Shown: piece by piece, positions 35,461-45,869 of the stretch | Layout: each line of letters starts with the position of its first letter | Numbering within the stretch: position 1 is the stretch's first letter | Source: Epiperipatus broadwayi | Lineage: Eukaryota; Onychophora; Udeonychophora; Euonychophora; Peripatidae | Assembly (NCBI GenBank): GCA_028023455.1 | Contig: JAQFVV010012537.1 | Location: 1,924,001 to 1,988,000 of the forward strand | Reading direction: 5' to 3' | DNA: 64,000 bases | Notes under the pieces: generated by a model | Seen by the model: only the letters and a program-made list of their open reading frames with translations | Database searches by the model: none | What the model was told of the DNA's origin: nothing | Position numbers and translations under genes: made by a program

Positions 35461-36850
35461 CATGTGATGTTTAGGGGTTATAAACTTTCTGCATAAAAAC
35501 AACCTATCTTCAATATAACATAGAATTCTTGCCAACAAAATCAAAAAATGGCTATGGGCTCATAATTATCACCTCTGATTAGCAATATTTATATGGGTGG
35601 ACTTGAAACAACAGCCATAAAAACTATTCCATATTCATCTAAAGTTTGACTTTACTATGTAATGATACATTTGTTATATGGCTATATAGTAAAGCACTAT
35701 TACAAACTTTCTGGAAACACATCAACAACATCTCCCCTTCAATTAAATTTACAATAGAATTAGAACAAGAAAACAAAAATTGGCATTCTTAGATGTTCTT
35801 GTAACAAGACTCCCTAATGACAAAATCAAAACTACAGTTTGCCAAAAAAAAACCACACATCCAAATACACTAGGAACACAAAACATTGGAGTTATACTAT
35901 CACTATGAAACAGAGCAAGGGTTGTTTGTTCAGAAACCAATGATTTGAAAAAAGAAAAAATCTTCATAGAAAAAACTTTCATGAAAAATGATTATCCATT
36001 AGCTGTTATTAAGAAAACCTAAATAGACAATAAAAAGAACTATCAAAAGAAAAAACAATTATGGGTATTGCAGTATACCTATATATACCAAAAATAGCAG
36101 AGAAATTAAAGAAAATCTGCAATCAGTACATCAGAACAGCTTTTCAGAAACATACAACACGATGAGGAATTCCAACATCTACAAAGCCTAAACTTGAAAT
36201 GCTGAAAAGAAAAAAACTGCAGCTATCAAATACCTTGTGAATGTGAAAAAACCTATATTGATGAGACCAATTGTTCCATTCAAAAGTGCTTACAAAAACA
36301 CAAACTGATGATTAGAAGAGATATGTCTAAGGTAGTAGATCATGTATATACCAATAAATATATGTTCAATTGGGAAAATACAAAAATATTGGATAGAGAA
36401 GAAAAGATACAACGAAGAAAATTTAAAGAAACTGCTCACATGACAATGGCAAACAACCCCATAGGTCAACCTAGTGCAATACATAATGTATGGAAAACAC
36501 TAATCAACTTTGCTCTTAGAAAAAAATGGAAAAATTAAGGGAACCTCATAGATAAGTACATGAAAATTGTACTGACTGTTGCCTTTGGAAGGATGGCTCA
36601 GTTAGTGAGAGCATTACCTTAAAATTCAATGTTCAAAAATCTAAGGATCCAGGTTCAATTCCCATGCTAGTATTGTCACTGGTCAGATATCAATGTCTGA
36701 AAAAGAGGGAAAATAATACATCTCGAAATGTATTACTAACAGTTGAATGTATTTTGTGAATGTACTAACCTGTGTGTTATTACTAACAGTTGACTGTATT
36801 TGGAATATTTAAAAATAAAGTTATTTTTTTAAAAGACATTCGATATGTAA
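35461..36850 (+). pseudogene. PLE-1 copy, RT to 3' UTR
   Basis: Plus-strand half of the pair. 35470-35740 holds decayed palm sequence (ATATGGCTATATAGTAAAGCA is the YVDD-downstream zone). 35760-35890 encodes, through frameshifts, the FLDVLVTR and KPHIQIH-like block. 35990-36170 holds the connector (YPLAVIKKT-like, YIPKIAEKL). 36190-36300 is the GIY-YIG Cys region, and 36308-36538 (76 codons) the tail with FNWENTKILDREEKIQRRKF. A stop is followed by the tRNA-like block at 36590-36670 and the 3' UTR, with a weak CTGAAAA..CGAAAT hammerhead-like zone at 36698-36730. The 3' end is near 36845. Non-functional. Confidence 0.75.
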
Positions 36851-37854
36851 ATACAAGTTTATAAGTAAATTTTAAAACTACTCAATACCATACTAGAAAA
36901 GATAATCAAATTAGAATTAGCAAAATCAAATTAAGCAAAATGTCATCTTATAGTCATACTTTGCTTTATTAAATAGTTTTTCTCCAGCGAAAATTATTGA
37001 TATAACAGGAACAATAATTAAATATATATATAAAATTACTATCTTTTGATTTACGATTATCAAACTTTTATCACTAATGCCTTCGATTCCACCCACTTTA
37101 GTTAAATGCCTTAATAATTATTATTAATAATTTATTAAGACTACAGATTAATATATTATTTCTAGCCCAAATATAAACTTTAAATTTACTTTACTAAAAT
37201 TAAGGTCTTTATTAAACGTTACTGTATATATATCAAACGGCTTTGAATTATGGATAGATATACGTGTGTGTATATGTGTTGTCTTTTATTTATAATTTTC
37301 ACTTGAAAAATTCTATTTATTTGTCTTATAGGCTAATCGTGATATGAAAAAATTTTTGTAAAATTTTAATTTTGCTAGTATTTTTGACACTTTAATTCTA
37401 TTTTAAAATAAGTATACTACTTGAATTTCGACTTTAAAATAATTATTATTTGACGTTTGCTTATTCTCTAATATGGATATGCATTTTACTATATATTTTT
37501 TTCTTAAAGTAATAATAAACAAACAATTCTTCTAAATTCTGATCAAAGTAGTTGATAATAAATCTATCATCTTATTTTCCCCCACAACAGCTGTTGTATT
37601 ATCAAATTCTTCAAAGCATGATTAAAATGACATCATAATACATAAAAAATAAATATTTTTCTCTATCAACTATTATTTTCTTATGAGAATACATACAACG
37701 ACTGTGTAAATAAATAATAATATATTATTTTGTCAGATTTTGTGAAGGCGGAATTTTTTGATCAGTAAAATCAAATTCTATAAAAACTCTCAAAAATGAA
37801 TAAATAACGTTCTGACAAGATTAAAAACCCATAGAGAATGATGGAGAGATAAAA
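36851..37854. other. AT-rich gene-free stretch
   Basis: No supported feature. Confidence 0.5.
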
Positions 37855-37975
37855 AAAATATTACTGTATATAATATAATGGCTGCAGAAAGGAGTTTGCT
37901 ATTCACGGAAAGGTGACCTTTGATTCCTCTTGGAGGTCTTAAAAGAACTGAGCAGGGCAAATTCCTAATGTCCAC
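37855..37975 (-). repeat. short interspersed segment, copy 2
   Basis: The minus frame contains DIRNLPCSVLLRPPRGIKGH, homologous to 33815-33925. It abuts the end of the mariner copy below. Unknown element. Confidence 0.5.
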
Positions 37976-37994
37976 TATGCAGTTGTTATTACTG

Positions 37995-39176
37995 TGTGAT
38001 TATTCATATAGTATATGAACATTGATGGGTTGCTCACCAACATACTTAGCCAGTGTGGTGAATTTATTGGTTTTTTTACCTCTGAGTTTAAGATCAAAAA
38101 AACACTCCTGGTCTTTCTTTTCAATTGCCTGATAAGGCAGAATGAATGTGTGTGAATGAATTTTTTTTCTAATAGATATATCCAATCATGACAGACAAAA
38201 ATAAATCATGATCCTTATTCTCAGGATGCTGTAAAGTCACCAGCCAAGGCAGTGGTTGGTGGATGAAGGCGGAGAGTGCTAACAATATCCTGATTGCAAA
38301 CCGAGGCTGCCATTTGATGATGACTTTATTTAGGCGAGTACAACTGCAGATCACTTTCAAGTGAAGGAAAATAGGAAGAAAAACTCTTACATTTGTGGCT
38401 TCAGCATTTCAGTGAGCATATTACTGTAATGAATTCTGTTGATTGTTGAATTTTTTATCTGATAATTTTCCAATATTATTTTTTGAGAATCCAAAAATAC
38501 TTTAAGCATCAATTTTTCAGGTGATGGTTGGTAATTGAAGATGTTTTTATTCCATGCACTCCCATTTTCTCTCAGCATCATAGTGATGAATCCATATCTC
38601 ACCACTGATAATGATTCTTTTTAAAAGACTTTTACCTCCCTTGGAATATGCTTCTAATTATGATCTTCTGTGAATTGGTTTGGTATTCATTTTCAAAACC
38701 CAAGTATGTTATAAATTATTGCATAAACAGAGTTGTAGCTGATTTTTAAATTATTTGCCATATAATCCTCTATTATTTGTCTGTTCAATAGAATCAGTTT
38801 ATATATATGCTTAATGTCATTATTAGTTGCAGATCTAAAGGCGTTTTCAGTTCCTTCTTTATGGCTGATAGTTTTAAAATTCTCCTTGAACTTCTCTATC
38901 TATTCAAATACATTTCTTCATGACAAAACTTTTTCTCCATACTGTGCACAAAGTTTTCAATAAATATCAGCATCAGACATATGCTGTTCTTCATCTGTGC
39001 AAATGACAAATGGAACAGACATTGTTTCTCATGCTACAGTCACATTTGAACTGATGGAAGAAATTCAAAACTGCACAGCAATGACTGGGGGGGGGGGGAC
39101 TGCAATCTCATAAGAAAGTGTGACCAACAGAAGTTTTAATGTAATTGGAGTGCAGATAATTTTGACATCCTTATAA
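37995..39176 (-). pseudogene. mariner-like transposase pseudogene, nearly full length
   Basis: DNA-cutting transposase of a Tc1/mariner element, read on the minus strand from about 39022 to 38000 (about 340 codons with frameshifts, the usual mariner length). In order: an N-terminal KLCAQYGEKVLS and EKFKENFKTIS helix-turn-helix region; LLNRQIIEDYMANNLKISY; SGEIWIHHYDAE, where G-D-E-T-W-V-H-H-Y is expected, so the first catalytic Asp is lost (about 38590); KVFLDSQKIILENYQIKNST (38450); then LHPPTTALAGDF for the H-P-P-Y-S-P-D-L-A-P-S-D-F block (38240); and KKDQECFFD near the C-terminus (38110). One end carries GGATGTCAAAATTATCTGCA (39150-39172), comparable to the ends of the copy at 31378. Several stops; inactive. 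Confidence 0.7.
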
Positions 39177-39364
39177 ATATCCATCTTTTAAAAAAGTAAA
39201 GTAATATTTAAATAGCCCACTATATGTAAAAATCTCTTCAACAGATCGCCAGAGATTGACAGTGAAAAGAAGACATTATTCAACTGATGAGAGGATTACA
39301 TTTTTCCATTTCTATTTATACTTTAACTATTAGCATGATATTCAATTACTGATCAATTTTGTAA

Positions 39365-40519
39365 AGCACATCGATCCATATAGTCAGAAATGAACTTTTG
39401 ACACAAAAAATAGCTCAACCACTGGTTGACTTCATCCATGACTTTCTATGTTGGTTGGACAGCAACATTGTGGCATTCTTCAGAAACCAGTGCTTCTCCA
39501 TGAAACAAGGCTGGCCTATGGGACTACCACTGAGTGGTGTAGTCACCAGCATCTTCCTAAACTATTATGAGAGAAAAATCATACCTAGTCTAAACCCACC
39601 ATGCCTTCTAGCATACACTAGATATGTGGATGACCTGTTCATTGCTGCCACCCCCGAGATCATTACACAGATCAAAACCGAATTAGAAGCCAACACAGCA
39701 CTAATTGTTAATGTCACAACTGAAGACACTCACCAACAAGTCAAATACCTTGATGTCAAAATAAAAAGAGAAAATAACCACTGCCATTATAGCATGGCCA
39801 TCAAACCATTGGAAATCAGATGCCATACACCCCCCCAATCTCACACACCCACAGCACATAAATTATCGGGTCTAGCATCTTTTTTGCATAGAAACAGATT
39901 GTTGTGTAAAATCGAGGCAGATGCAAAAACAAATGTAGCAGAATATAGAAATGATCTACTGAATTTAGGCTTCAGACAATCCATCATCGACAAAAAAATC
40001 TCACACATTCAGAATAAACCTCTAAACTCTCACGCCACACAGGATAAACCCAGATTATTACTTCCATACATACCCAATTTACACAAGAAACTACATTCCA
40101 TCTTTAACAACAAATATCAGCTCTGTTTTCGAACCCCTCCAAATTCTAACAATCTAATTAACAATACCAAAGATCAAACTCCACTGTTACAGACCCCCCA
40201 TACTGTATATAACATTGCTTGTCCAAATAACTATTGCAAAGGCACATATTATGGGGAAAGCAGAGCATCTTTGGCCACACGATTGGCACAACACAAGTAT
40301 TCGTACAATAGAGCTCGCAACAATCCTTCTACTTATTCAGTTTTTTATCAGCACCAGTGCATAAGTCACCATGAGTGCATTCCGGACAATCCTACCATTG
40401 TATGTAGAGAGAGACATGACCTCAAAAGAAAGATCAAAGAGGCTTTATTTATCTCTCGCGACAGCGATGCCATAAACAGGAAGGACACATGTTTTTCTCT
40501 ATCAAAAAGATGGAATTAG
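39365..40519 (+). CDS. Penelope-like element: reverse transcriptase (partial) plus GIY-YIG endonuclease
   Basis: The only long intact frame of the window. It is open from 39365 without an upstream ATG (the 373-residue translation counted here starts at a TTG, 39398), so the copy is 5'-truncated inside the reverse transcriptase. Residues 37-47 QGWPMGLPLSG are the PLE finger/palm motif, and YVDD (76-79) carries two catalytic Asp. KYLDVKI follows near 115, as in PLEs after the active site. A long Lys/His-rich connector leads to the C-terminal GIY-YIG domain: VYNIACP (270-276), C280, YYGES (284-288), the R295/H299 of L-A-T-R-L-A-Q-H, and E348. PLE proteins copy RNA at a nick made by this endonuclease. 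It differs clearly from PLE-1 in sequence and base composition. No stop or frameshift is seen over 1.1 kb, so the insertion is recent. Confidence 0.85.
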   Translation, partial: STSIHIVRNELLTQKIAQPLVDFIHDFLCWLDSNIVAFFRNQCFSMKQGWPMGLPLSGVVTSIFLNYYERKIIPSLNPPCLLAYTRYVDDLFIAATPEIITQIKTELEANTALIVNVTTEDTHQQVKYLDVKIKRENNHCHYSMAIKPLEIRCHTPPQSHTPTAHKLSGLASFLHRNRLLCKIEADAKTNVAEYRNDLLNLGFRQSIIDKKISHIQNKPLNSHATQDKPRLLLPYIPNLHKKLHSIFNNKYQLCFRTPPNSNNLINNTKDQTPLLQTPHTVYNIACPNNYCKGTYYGESRASLATRLAQHKYSYNRARNNPSTYSVFYQHQCISHHECIPDNPTIVCRERHDLKRKIKEALFISRDSDAINRKDTCFSLSKRWN

Positions 40520-40719
40520 CATATTTGCATAAATTTAAACGTAAGCAAGCTATGATTATGAAGGCAAGATCCTTTGAAAGCGCTCAGCTGTTTTAATATT
40601 TTTAGTTAGCTATTTGTATTTCTATTAACAGCTTTTGGGAGCAGTTGTGCTGCACACGCACTTGTGCTTGAGTATCTAAATAAGTTACAGGCCAATTATC
40701 AAAAAAAAAAAAAAAAAAA
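39365..40719 (+). mobile_element. 5'-truncated Penelope-like element with poly(A)
   Basis: The coding region is followed by a 3' UTR of about 180 bases (40520-40700) and a 19-A run at 40701-40719. It is more GC-rich and better preserved than anything near it. A target duplication could not be identified. An 11-12 base G run lies upstream at 39089-39100. Confidence 0.7.
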
Positions 40720-41568
40720 TTAAGGCTGTCAGAATATGATCCCAGATCATGAGCACAATAGTCAGATATATTATCTACTACATCAGTAGATCTTTAAAAT
40801 ATATAGTTCTAACAAGACATCATAGAACATTTAACATAGACTTGCAAATATTGATTAAAAATGAAGCACAACATAAAATAAGATATACTGATTGTGCTTC
40901 ATTACTTGCTAATATGTGCTTTAAAATTTATGGAAAAACAAAATATAAATGTTATAAAGTAAAAAAATATACTTTATATATATTCCAATTCTGACATATT
41001 GATGTCAGTCAAGAAATATTATTTGTTAGTATTTGTTTTATTATTTTCCAATATGTACTTTAAAATTTGATGGAAAACAATACTGTATAAATGAGTTATA
41101 AAATAAAAAATCCAATTATTCATTACTTTGTAAGTTTTGCAATTTTAAATAATAAAAACATCATCTGTTTTATACGGATATTATTTGTTTTCTTTTTTGT
41201 TTCAAATATAGTTCCAAATCACTTACATTTTTAAACTTAAATTCTGAATTTTTGAAAAATTAAAAGTGCAAATAAAATATTAATCATCTTCATAATAATT
41301 TTTAATATGTTTAAATAATTCCATTTTATTAGTAAATCTAAAATATTATATCCATTATGCTTTTTCTACATCTTAACTTAAACTTTCAATTTAGTTTAAG
41401 AGTTTTGTAAGTTATTTTGATTTATCCAGAACAATCTATAAATTTATATTTTCTTGAAGTGGTACATTATATAAAATACAGTTTTTAAAATCATCTATAT
41501 ATTTTCCATTACTTTCAATATTTTAGATGTAATATTTATCATACACAACAGTTTCTATTACAAAAAAA
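40720..41568. other. AT-rich gene-free stretch
   Basis: The 81-codon frame at 40749-40994 has no motif and a biased composition; not called. Confidence 0.5.
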
Positions 41569-41674
41569 AATATTTTTTTTAATGTGTCAAAGCATCAACC
41601 GGGAAGCAAACCCCAGGACAACTACTTGTAAGGCAGCTGTGCTAGTCACTCGGCCACCACCGCTTGACATTACA
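41557..41674 (-). mobile_element. tRNA-derived SINE (family S2)
   Basis: Minus strand: GCGGTGGTGGCCGAGTGAC (box A, Leu/Ser-like), CTGGGGTTTGCTTCCCGG (box B), GATGCTTTGACACATT and an A-run. A possible short target duplication ATTACA (41557-41562 and 41669-41674). Confidence 0.75.
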
Positions 41675-42180
41675 GAATAATTTGTTATATTTTTAGCAAA
41701 TGTTTTTTTTTTTTCAAATTTTTTGCTTTTAGAAAAAACTTTATTCAAGAAAATATATATCCACAGATATGTCAGTTTAAAAGAAAAAACAGATATTTCA
41801 GTTTAAAGGGGGGGGGGAGTTATACAAAACTAATCATACTACAATGAATATTTTCAATAGCATTCAGTCAATTAATTATATTATTATTAAAAATATTTAC
41901 AGTAAAATAAGAAACAGAAAATACATATCACTAGAGGTTAGAGCACTGATAGACATGTCAAAATGGCTGTGAAAATATCTGATGGGGTAATTTTATCTCT
42001 TTGTTTTATTGTCTCTAATTTGTTTTAAAAGAATTAAGATTTCCTGAATTTCTATTGTAAAGATAAGTGCACCATAGCAGATATAGTATAAAATGTTGTA
42101 CTATTTATTTTTGTGAAACAGACATTTGGAAAAGACTATAATTGAATTTACAGTGGCATTCTTTTTCCAATAAATTTTTG
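41675..42180. other. AT-rich gene-free stretch
   Basis: A nine-G run at about 41809-41817; otherwise nothing. Confidence 0.5.
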
Positions 42181-42908
42181 TCATATAAGATCAAGGGTAT
42201 TGTAAGCTACTACACTCAATACATATTTTTGTTTCTTTTCTGATCTGTGACACAACTCACGTATAGTGCCAATGTTAAGTATGTTTCTCTTATATCTCAT
42301 AAAATATAGTGTTGGTAATGACCACATGTTTATTTTGAGTAAAAAATCAAAAAAATTTGAGCTCAAGGGTCCAATATTTAAATCTATGTATTAGCTTCTT
42401 ATGATTAATACTTAGCATTGACAATTCTAAGTTATAATTTGTGTTTGTGTATAGTAGTACATATGTATTCCAATAGCACCATTTATCTTGTGGAAAAGTT
42501 ATGTTAGGGTTAGATATTGATTTAATATGTTCTAATATTGTATGCAGGTATTTTGTGTATGGAAACAGTTTGTCTGTAGGGATTATTTTAAAAATGAATT
42601 CTAAATGTTGGTATATTTTTGTTATGGATGATATAAGATTGATAGTTTTTTTGTATTGTAAATACATTAATAGAATGCAGTCTTAATCTATTTAGTTTGC
42701 TATAATACTGCATTTTCCTGAGAAAGATTATCACTCTTTTTCTTTCCCATAAAAGCTTTATACCAAGTGAATAAATCTTTGATGTAAAGGATTTTATGAA
42801 GAGTATGATTCGTATATAATAAGTAATTTTAGTAATAATCAGCATGTTTATAAGTGATACTTTTGAGTATAAAGAAAGATATGCTTTTGAACAGGAGGAT
42901 ATGGTCAA
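42181..42908 (-). pseudogene. LINE thumb/C-terminal region
   Basis: The minus frame 42588-42908 contains KAYLSLYSKVSLINMLIITK followed by ITYYIRIILF and LLWERKRVIIFLRKM. It matches the L1/Tx1 pattern after the palm (L-S-x-x-G-K-V-x-L-I-N..L..K..Y..R..P, then F-L-W-x-x-K). The frame 42347-42667 continues downstream in a shifted register. Confidence 0.6.
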
Positions 42909-43099
42909 TTCTGTTGTTTGAATTAGTTAGTTTTGTATTTGCCTTCAAATAGCCATGCATCTCAAGTGAAAGGGGAATCGTAAATAGGCTGTAAGTTTAC
43001 TGTTAAATATGTTTGCATGTGTTTGTCTGAATATACACCATACTCATGTTTTATCAAAGTTAAATTCTAGTTTATAGGTGCAAGTGTATTCATGTGATA

Positions 43100-44110
43100 T
43101 ATCAGTTAATGTTTGTATTTATTATATTATTTATGTAGGCTATGCAGGCCACATTATGATCAAGTGTGAGTATATAGATCCCTGGGAACCATTTGTCAAT
43201 GTTATAAGTAGTGGATTTATACACATAAAATGCATTAAGCAGAGACCGTTGTGAGATTCATTGATTGATCTGGAAATAAAAGGAAGGGACATTTTTCCAT
43301 TTAGAGTTATGTATATTTCTCTATTTAATAGTAAGTTTGTGAGCAAATATAATGAATTTGATATTGTTGTTTTTTTTATTGTTTTTATAAGTACATCAAT
43401 TAGTACCAAATCAAAAGCAGTCCTTATATCTCTTTGTACTACCATCAACTGTAGTTTTTTGCATTTTGTACAGTATTAATTAAATTGAGAGACTGCAAAT
43501 CTCTCATGCTTATTACTCTCAAACTGCCAATCAGATGTTATTAATAGCGATCAAATCATAAACACAAGACAGTCTTTCAATTTAATTTCAAATACTGTTT
43601 GCACTTTATAAAATAAATATTATTTACAGTATCAATGACAGTTTTGAATACAAAATCTGCTTGTCCCATTGATGAGCCTTTTTAAAGCAAATTGTACCTG
43701 CAATTACAAAGATATAAGGTGTGGTTTATTTTTTTTTATTCATGAATGGAATTATTGCTATACGGTATTTATCCTGAATATGATATATATCTTTTGCTAG
43801 AAAGTTAGCCATGTCTGCAAGATAAATAGAAGTGAACTGGCTTAACTGTGCAAAAACAAACTTTGGTATACCCATGGTCCTGGATGGCATTAATCTAGCA
43901 TCTTTTCCAAACTTTGTATAAAATCTTGAGGTTTGAATATTTCTGGATTATCTGGCATTCCAAAATGACTAAAAGATTGTTTGAATGTTAGCTCATTTTG
44001 AAGTATTTTCTTAAAGTGTTCATAGACTGTTGTTAACATATTATCACCTGTGACAACCACATCTCCAGTAACTAATGCTGAAGAAAGTGATTGACCTAGT
44101 GTTCATTGAA
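43100..44110 (-). pseudogene. LINE reverse transcriptase
   Basis: Copies the element's RNA into DNA at a target nick. N-terminal RT blocks at about 44060-43760 read HFGMPDNPEIFKPQDFIQSL and IPKFVFAQLSQFT across a frameshift. The minus frame 43140-43448 has VQRDIRTAFDLVLIDVL (first catalytic Asp in D-I-x-x-A-F-D), LNREIYITLNGK, and SRSINESHNGLCLMHFMCIN, where an intact element would have x-Q-G-C-P-L-S-P; INPLL follows. The YADD box is not recognisable. Inactive. Confidence 0.6.
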
Positions 44111-44367
44111 TATATTATTGAGATGATATGTGATTGTGTGATGAAAAGATTTTCTTTTTTTAATTGCATAATGAATAGGATTTTCCTTTTTTATAATAAT
44201 GTATTTTTTTAACATATTACAAGTGGATTTGTAAGTTTTTTTTAAATTTCATTAATAGATGATTATTTTCTGTAAATAGCTTACTATGTATTATTCTTTT
44301 ATGTAATTCATCAATGAGGGCTAAGAGTTTTGTTGGTGTAGTGGTTCTTGTAACATAGTTTACAGTA

Positions 44368-44590
44368 GAGATGGTAATCTGGACCAACTGATGATTGCTG
44401 GTTTAGCATGAAATAAGTATATTGGTGATTATTTATCTTTTCAATATATATGTGTTCAAGTGTATCAGTGTTATGAGATAGTGTGAAGAATGGTGGGTCA
44501 TGTGAAAGTGTGTGCTCATATATCCTATATATTACATATATAAACACTGGTATATAATAAGCCTGTATGTTTCAGTATGTGATTATTCAT
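44368..44590 (+). repeat. HHR-F2 element, single arm, inserted in the LINE
   Basis: Matches 60008-60176 and 60487-60650: TCTGGACCAACTGATGA, GATTATTTATCTTTT, ATGTGTTCAAGTGTATCAGT, ATGAGATAG, then a diverged end CCTATATATTAC. It lies opposite to the LINE reading direction, between the LINE endonuclease and the RT linker. The minus frame 44311-44547 is a by-product of this repeat. Confidence 0.65.
44371..44433 (+). ncRNA. type I hammerhead ribozyme motif
   Basis: CTGATGA at 44388-44394; helix II TGCT/AGCA with one T-T mismatch at its base (44395-44409); GAAA at 44410-44413; helix III ATA/TAT (44413-44415 with 44418-44420) and a two-base loop; cleavage expected after A44421. Helix I: ACCAA (44383-44387) pairs with TTGGT (44422-44426), then after a three-base bulge TAATC pairs with GATTA. 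All core bases are present. The helix II mismatch may weaken it. Confidence 0.7.
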
Positions 44591-44699
44591 TTCTACAATA
44601 TCCATTTTTGTATAGAGTCTATATCTAAGCTGTTTAGTTTAGCTAATAAAATGCAAATTTTCTGAAAATAAAAATTCTGTTGTTCTGGTACATAATAGG

Positions 44700-45345
44700 A
44701 TTCTTATTATTCTTTTGTGTAGTGTTACATGGTATCTATAATTTAAATCAAGAATGGTCATTATTGCTGCATAGTCTTAGAGAGGAGAGAGAATTAATTA
44801 AACTTTTAGTGTGTGATGAAATAATGATAAATAAAATATTAGGTCTATAAGTGATGAGTATCTACCATTCTTGAATGAAACAGAATTACTTGGCAGAAAT
44901 CCTTCACCACTCATAAGTGGACTATTGATGAGGTGCAACTATTTATTTACAAATGTAGAATATAACATATTAAAGTCTTCCATTAGCATGAAATAATTCT
45001 GGTAATAGTATTCTGATTAGGGTGCATATACACAAACCTTACATTTAAAAATTATAATCTTATGTTGTATTGTGATCATTATTGCATATTAATCTGAATG
45101 AGTTAAGTGGGCATGATTTCATGATTATTTCTATGCCTGCTGAGGGTGTAGATGTAAGTCTAGAGAATGCTGAAAAACCTAGTATGTTCAGGTCATTAGA
45201 AGGATCAGATTGTGATCCAATATAGATCTTAGTTTCTACTAATTCTAATATATGTGGTTGCTCTATATCTACTATTTAATTAGCTAGTAATTTTTTATCA
45301 CAACATTTAAACTTCTAATGTTATGTACACTTAGTTTTGATTTCA
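44700..45345 (-). pseudogene. LINE APE-type endonuclease
   Basis: Minus strand, frameshifted: KLSVHNIRSLN (start of the domain, about 45330), LVETKIYIGSQSD (catalytic E block), SAGIEIIMKS (G-G-V-x-I block), VCVYAP (V-Y-A-P block, about 45030), MEDFNML (G-D-F-N block, about 44965; the Gly is changed to Glu), then LIDLIFY and DYAAIMTILDLN (S-D-H-x-x-I block, about 44770). It nicks target DNA in intact elements; dead here. Confidence 0.6.
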
Positions 45346-45417
45346 TTATTTATATACAAATAAAATGTCCTTAATTAAAAACTATTGTAATAACAATAAA
45401 AATAGTAAATATATTGA

Positions 45418-45865
45418 TAATTAACTATTATGTAAGTCTTTTAATCTGCAGAAGTGCTTTCAGTTAATTCCTTAACCACTCTCAACTGCCATTAAATTCA
45501 AAAAAATATAATGGAAGCAAATGTCATCAATAATTCCTTAACCACCCTCAACTGCTATTAAATTCAAAAAAATATAATGGAAGCAAATGTCATCAATTCA
45601 AATCTCATGAATCCTGAATTTTAACATTAGCAGCTTGTCTGTTAATTATACTCATTTTATTTCTATTTATTAAAATTGCCTCCTTAATTTTTCTTTTATT
45701 ATGGTTTCTCTCGTAAGCTGCTAATGTTAAAATTTGAGATTCATGAGATTTGAGTTGATGATGTTTTGCTTCCATTATGTTTTTTGAATTTAATGGCAGT
45801 TGAGGAGGGTTAGGGAATTAACTGAAAGTACTTCTGTGGATTGAGACTTATATAATAGTTAATTA
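45418..45865. repeat. fold-back element with a 66-bp duplication in one arm
   Basis: Left arm 45418-45650 and right arm 45720-45865 are reverse complements (TAATTAACTATTATGTAAG mirrors TTATATAATAGTTAATTA; CTAATGTTAAAATT mirrors AATTTTAACATTAG). The left arm contains an exact-length direct duplication, 45465-45530 and 45531-45596, 66 bp each with about two differences. The right arm has one copy. It lies at the 5' side of the LINE ORF2. Confidence 0.85.
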
Positions 45866-45869
45866 CCAT

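Larger units (their letters stand above)
42181..45345 (-). mobile_element. Tx1/L1-like LINE, ORF2 remains
   Basis: Minus-strand non-LTR retrotransposon with the ORF2 order endonuclease (45345-44700), linker (44690-43860, interrupted by a hammerhead-bearing repeat at 44368-44590), reverse transcriptase (about 44110-43100) and C-terminal region (42908-42181). Frameshifts and stops throughout. The clade call rests on the GCPLSP-like spacing and on the thumb region resembling L1/Tx1 elements; it is inference. Confidence 0.65.

Noticed and set aside
44311-44547. 78-codon minus frame, first read as part of the LINE endonuclease
   Set aside because: Its similarity to 52.8 and 60 kb comes from the HHR-F2 repeat lying on the other strand; LINE motifs stop before it and resume after it.
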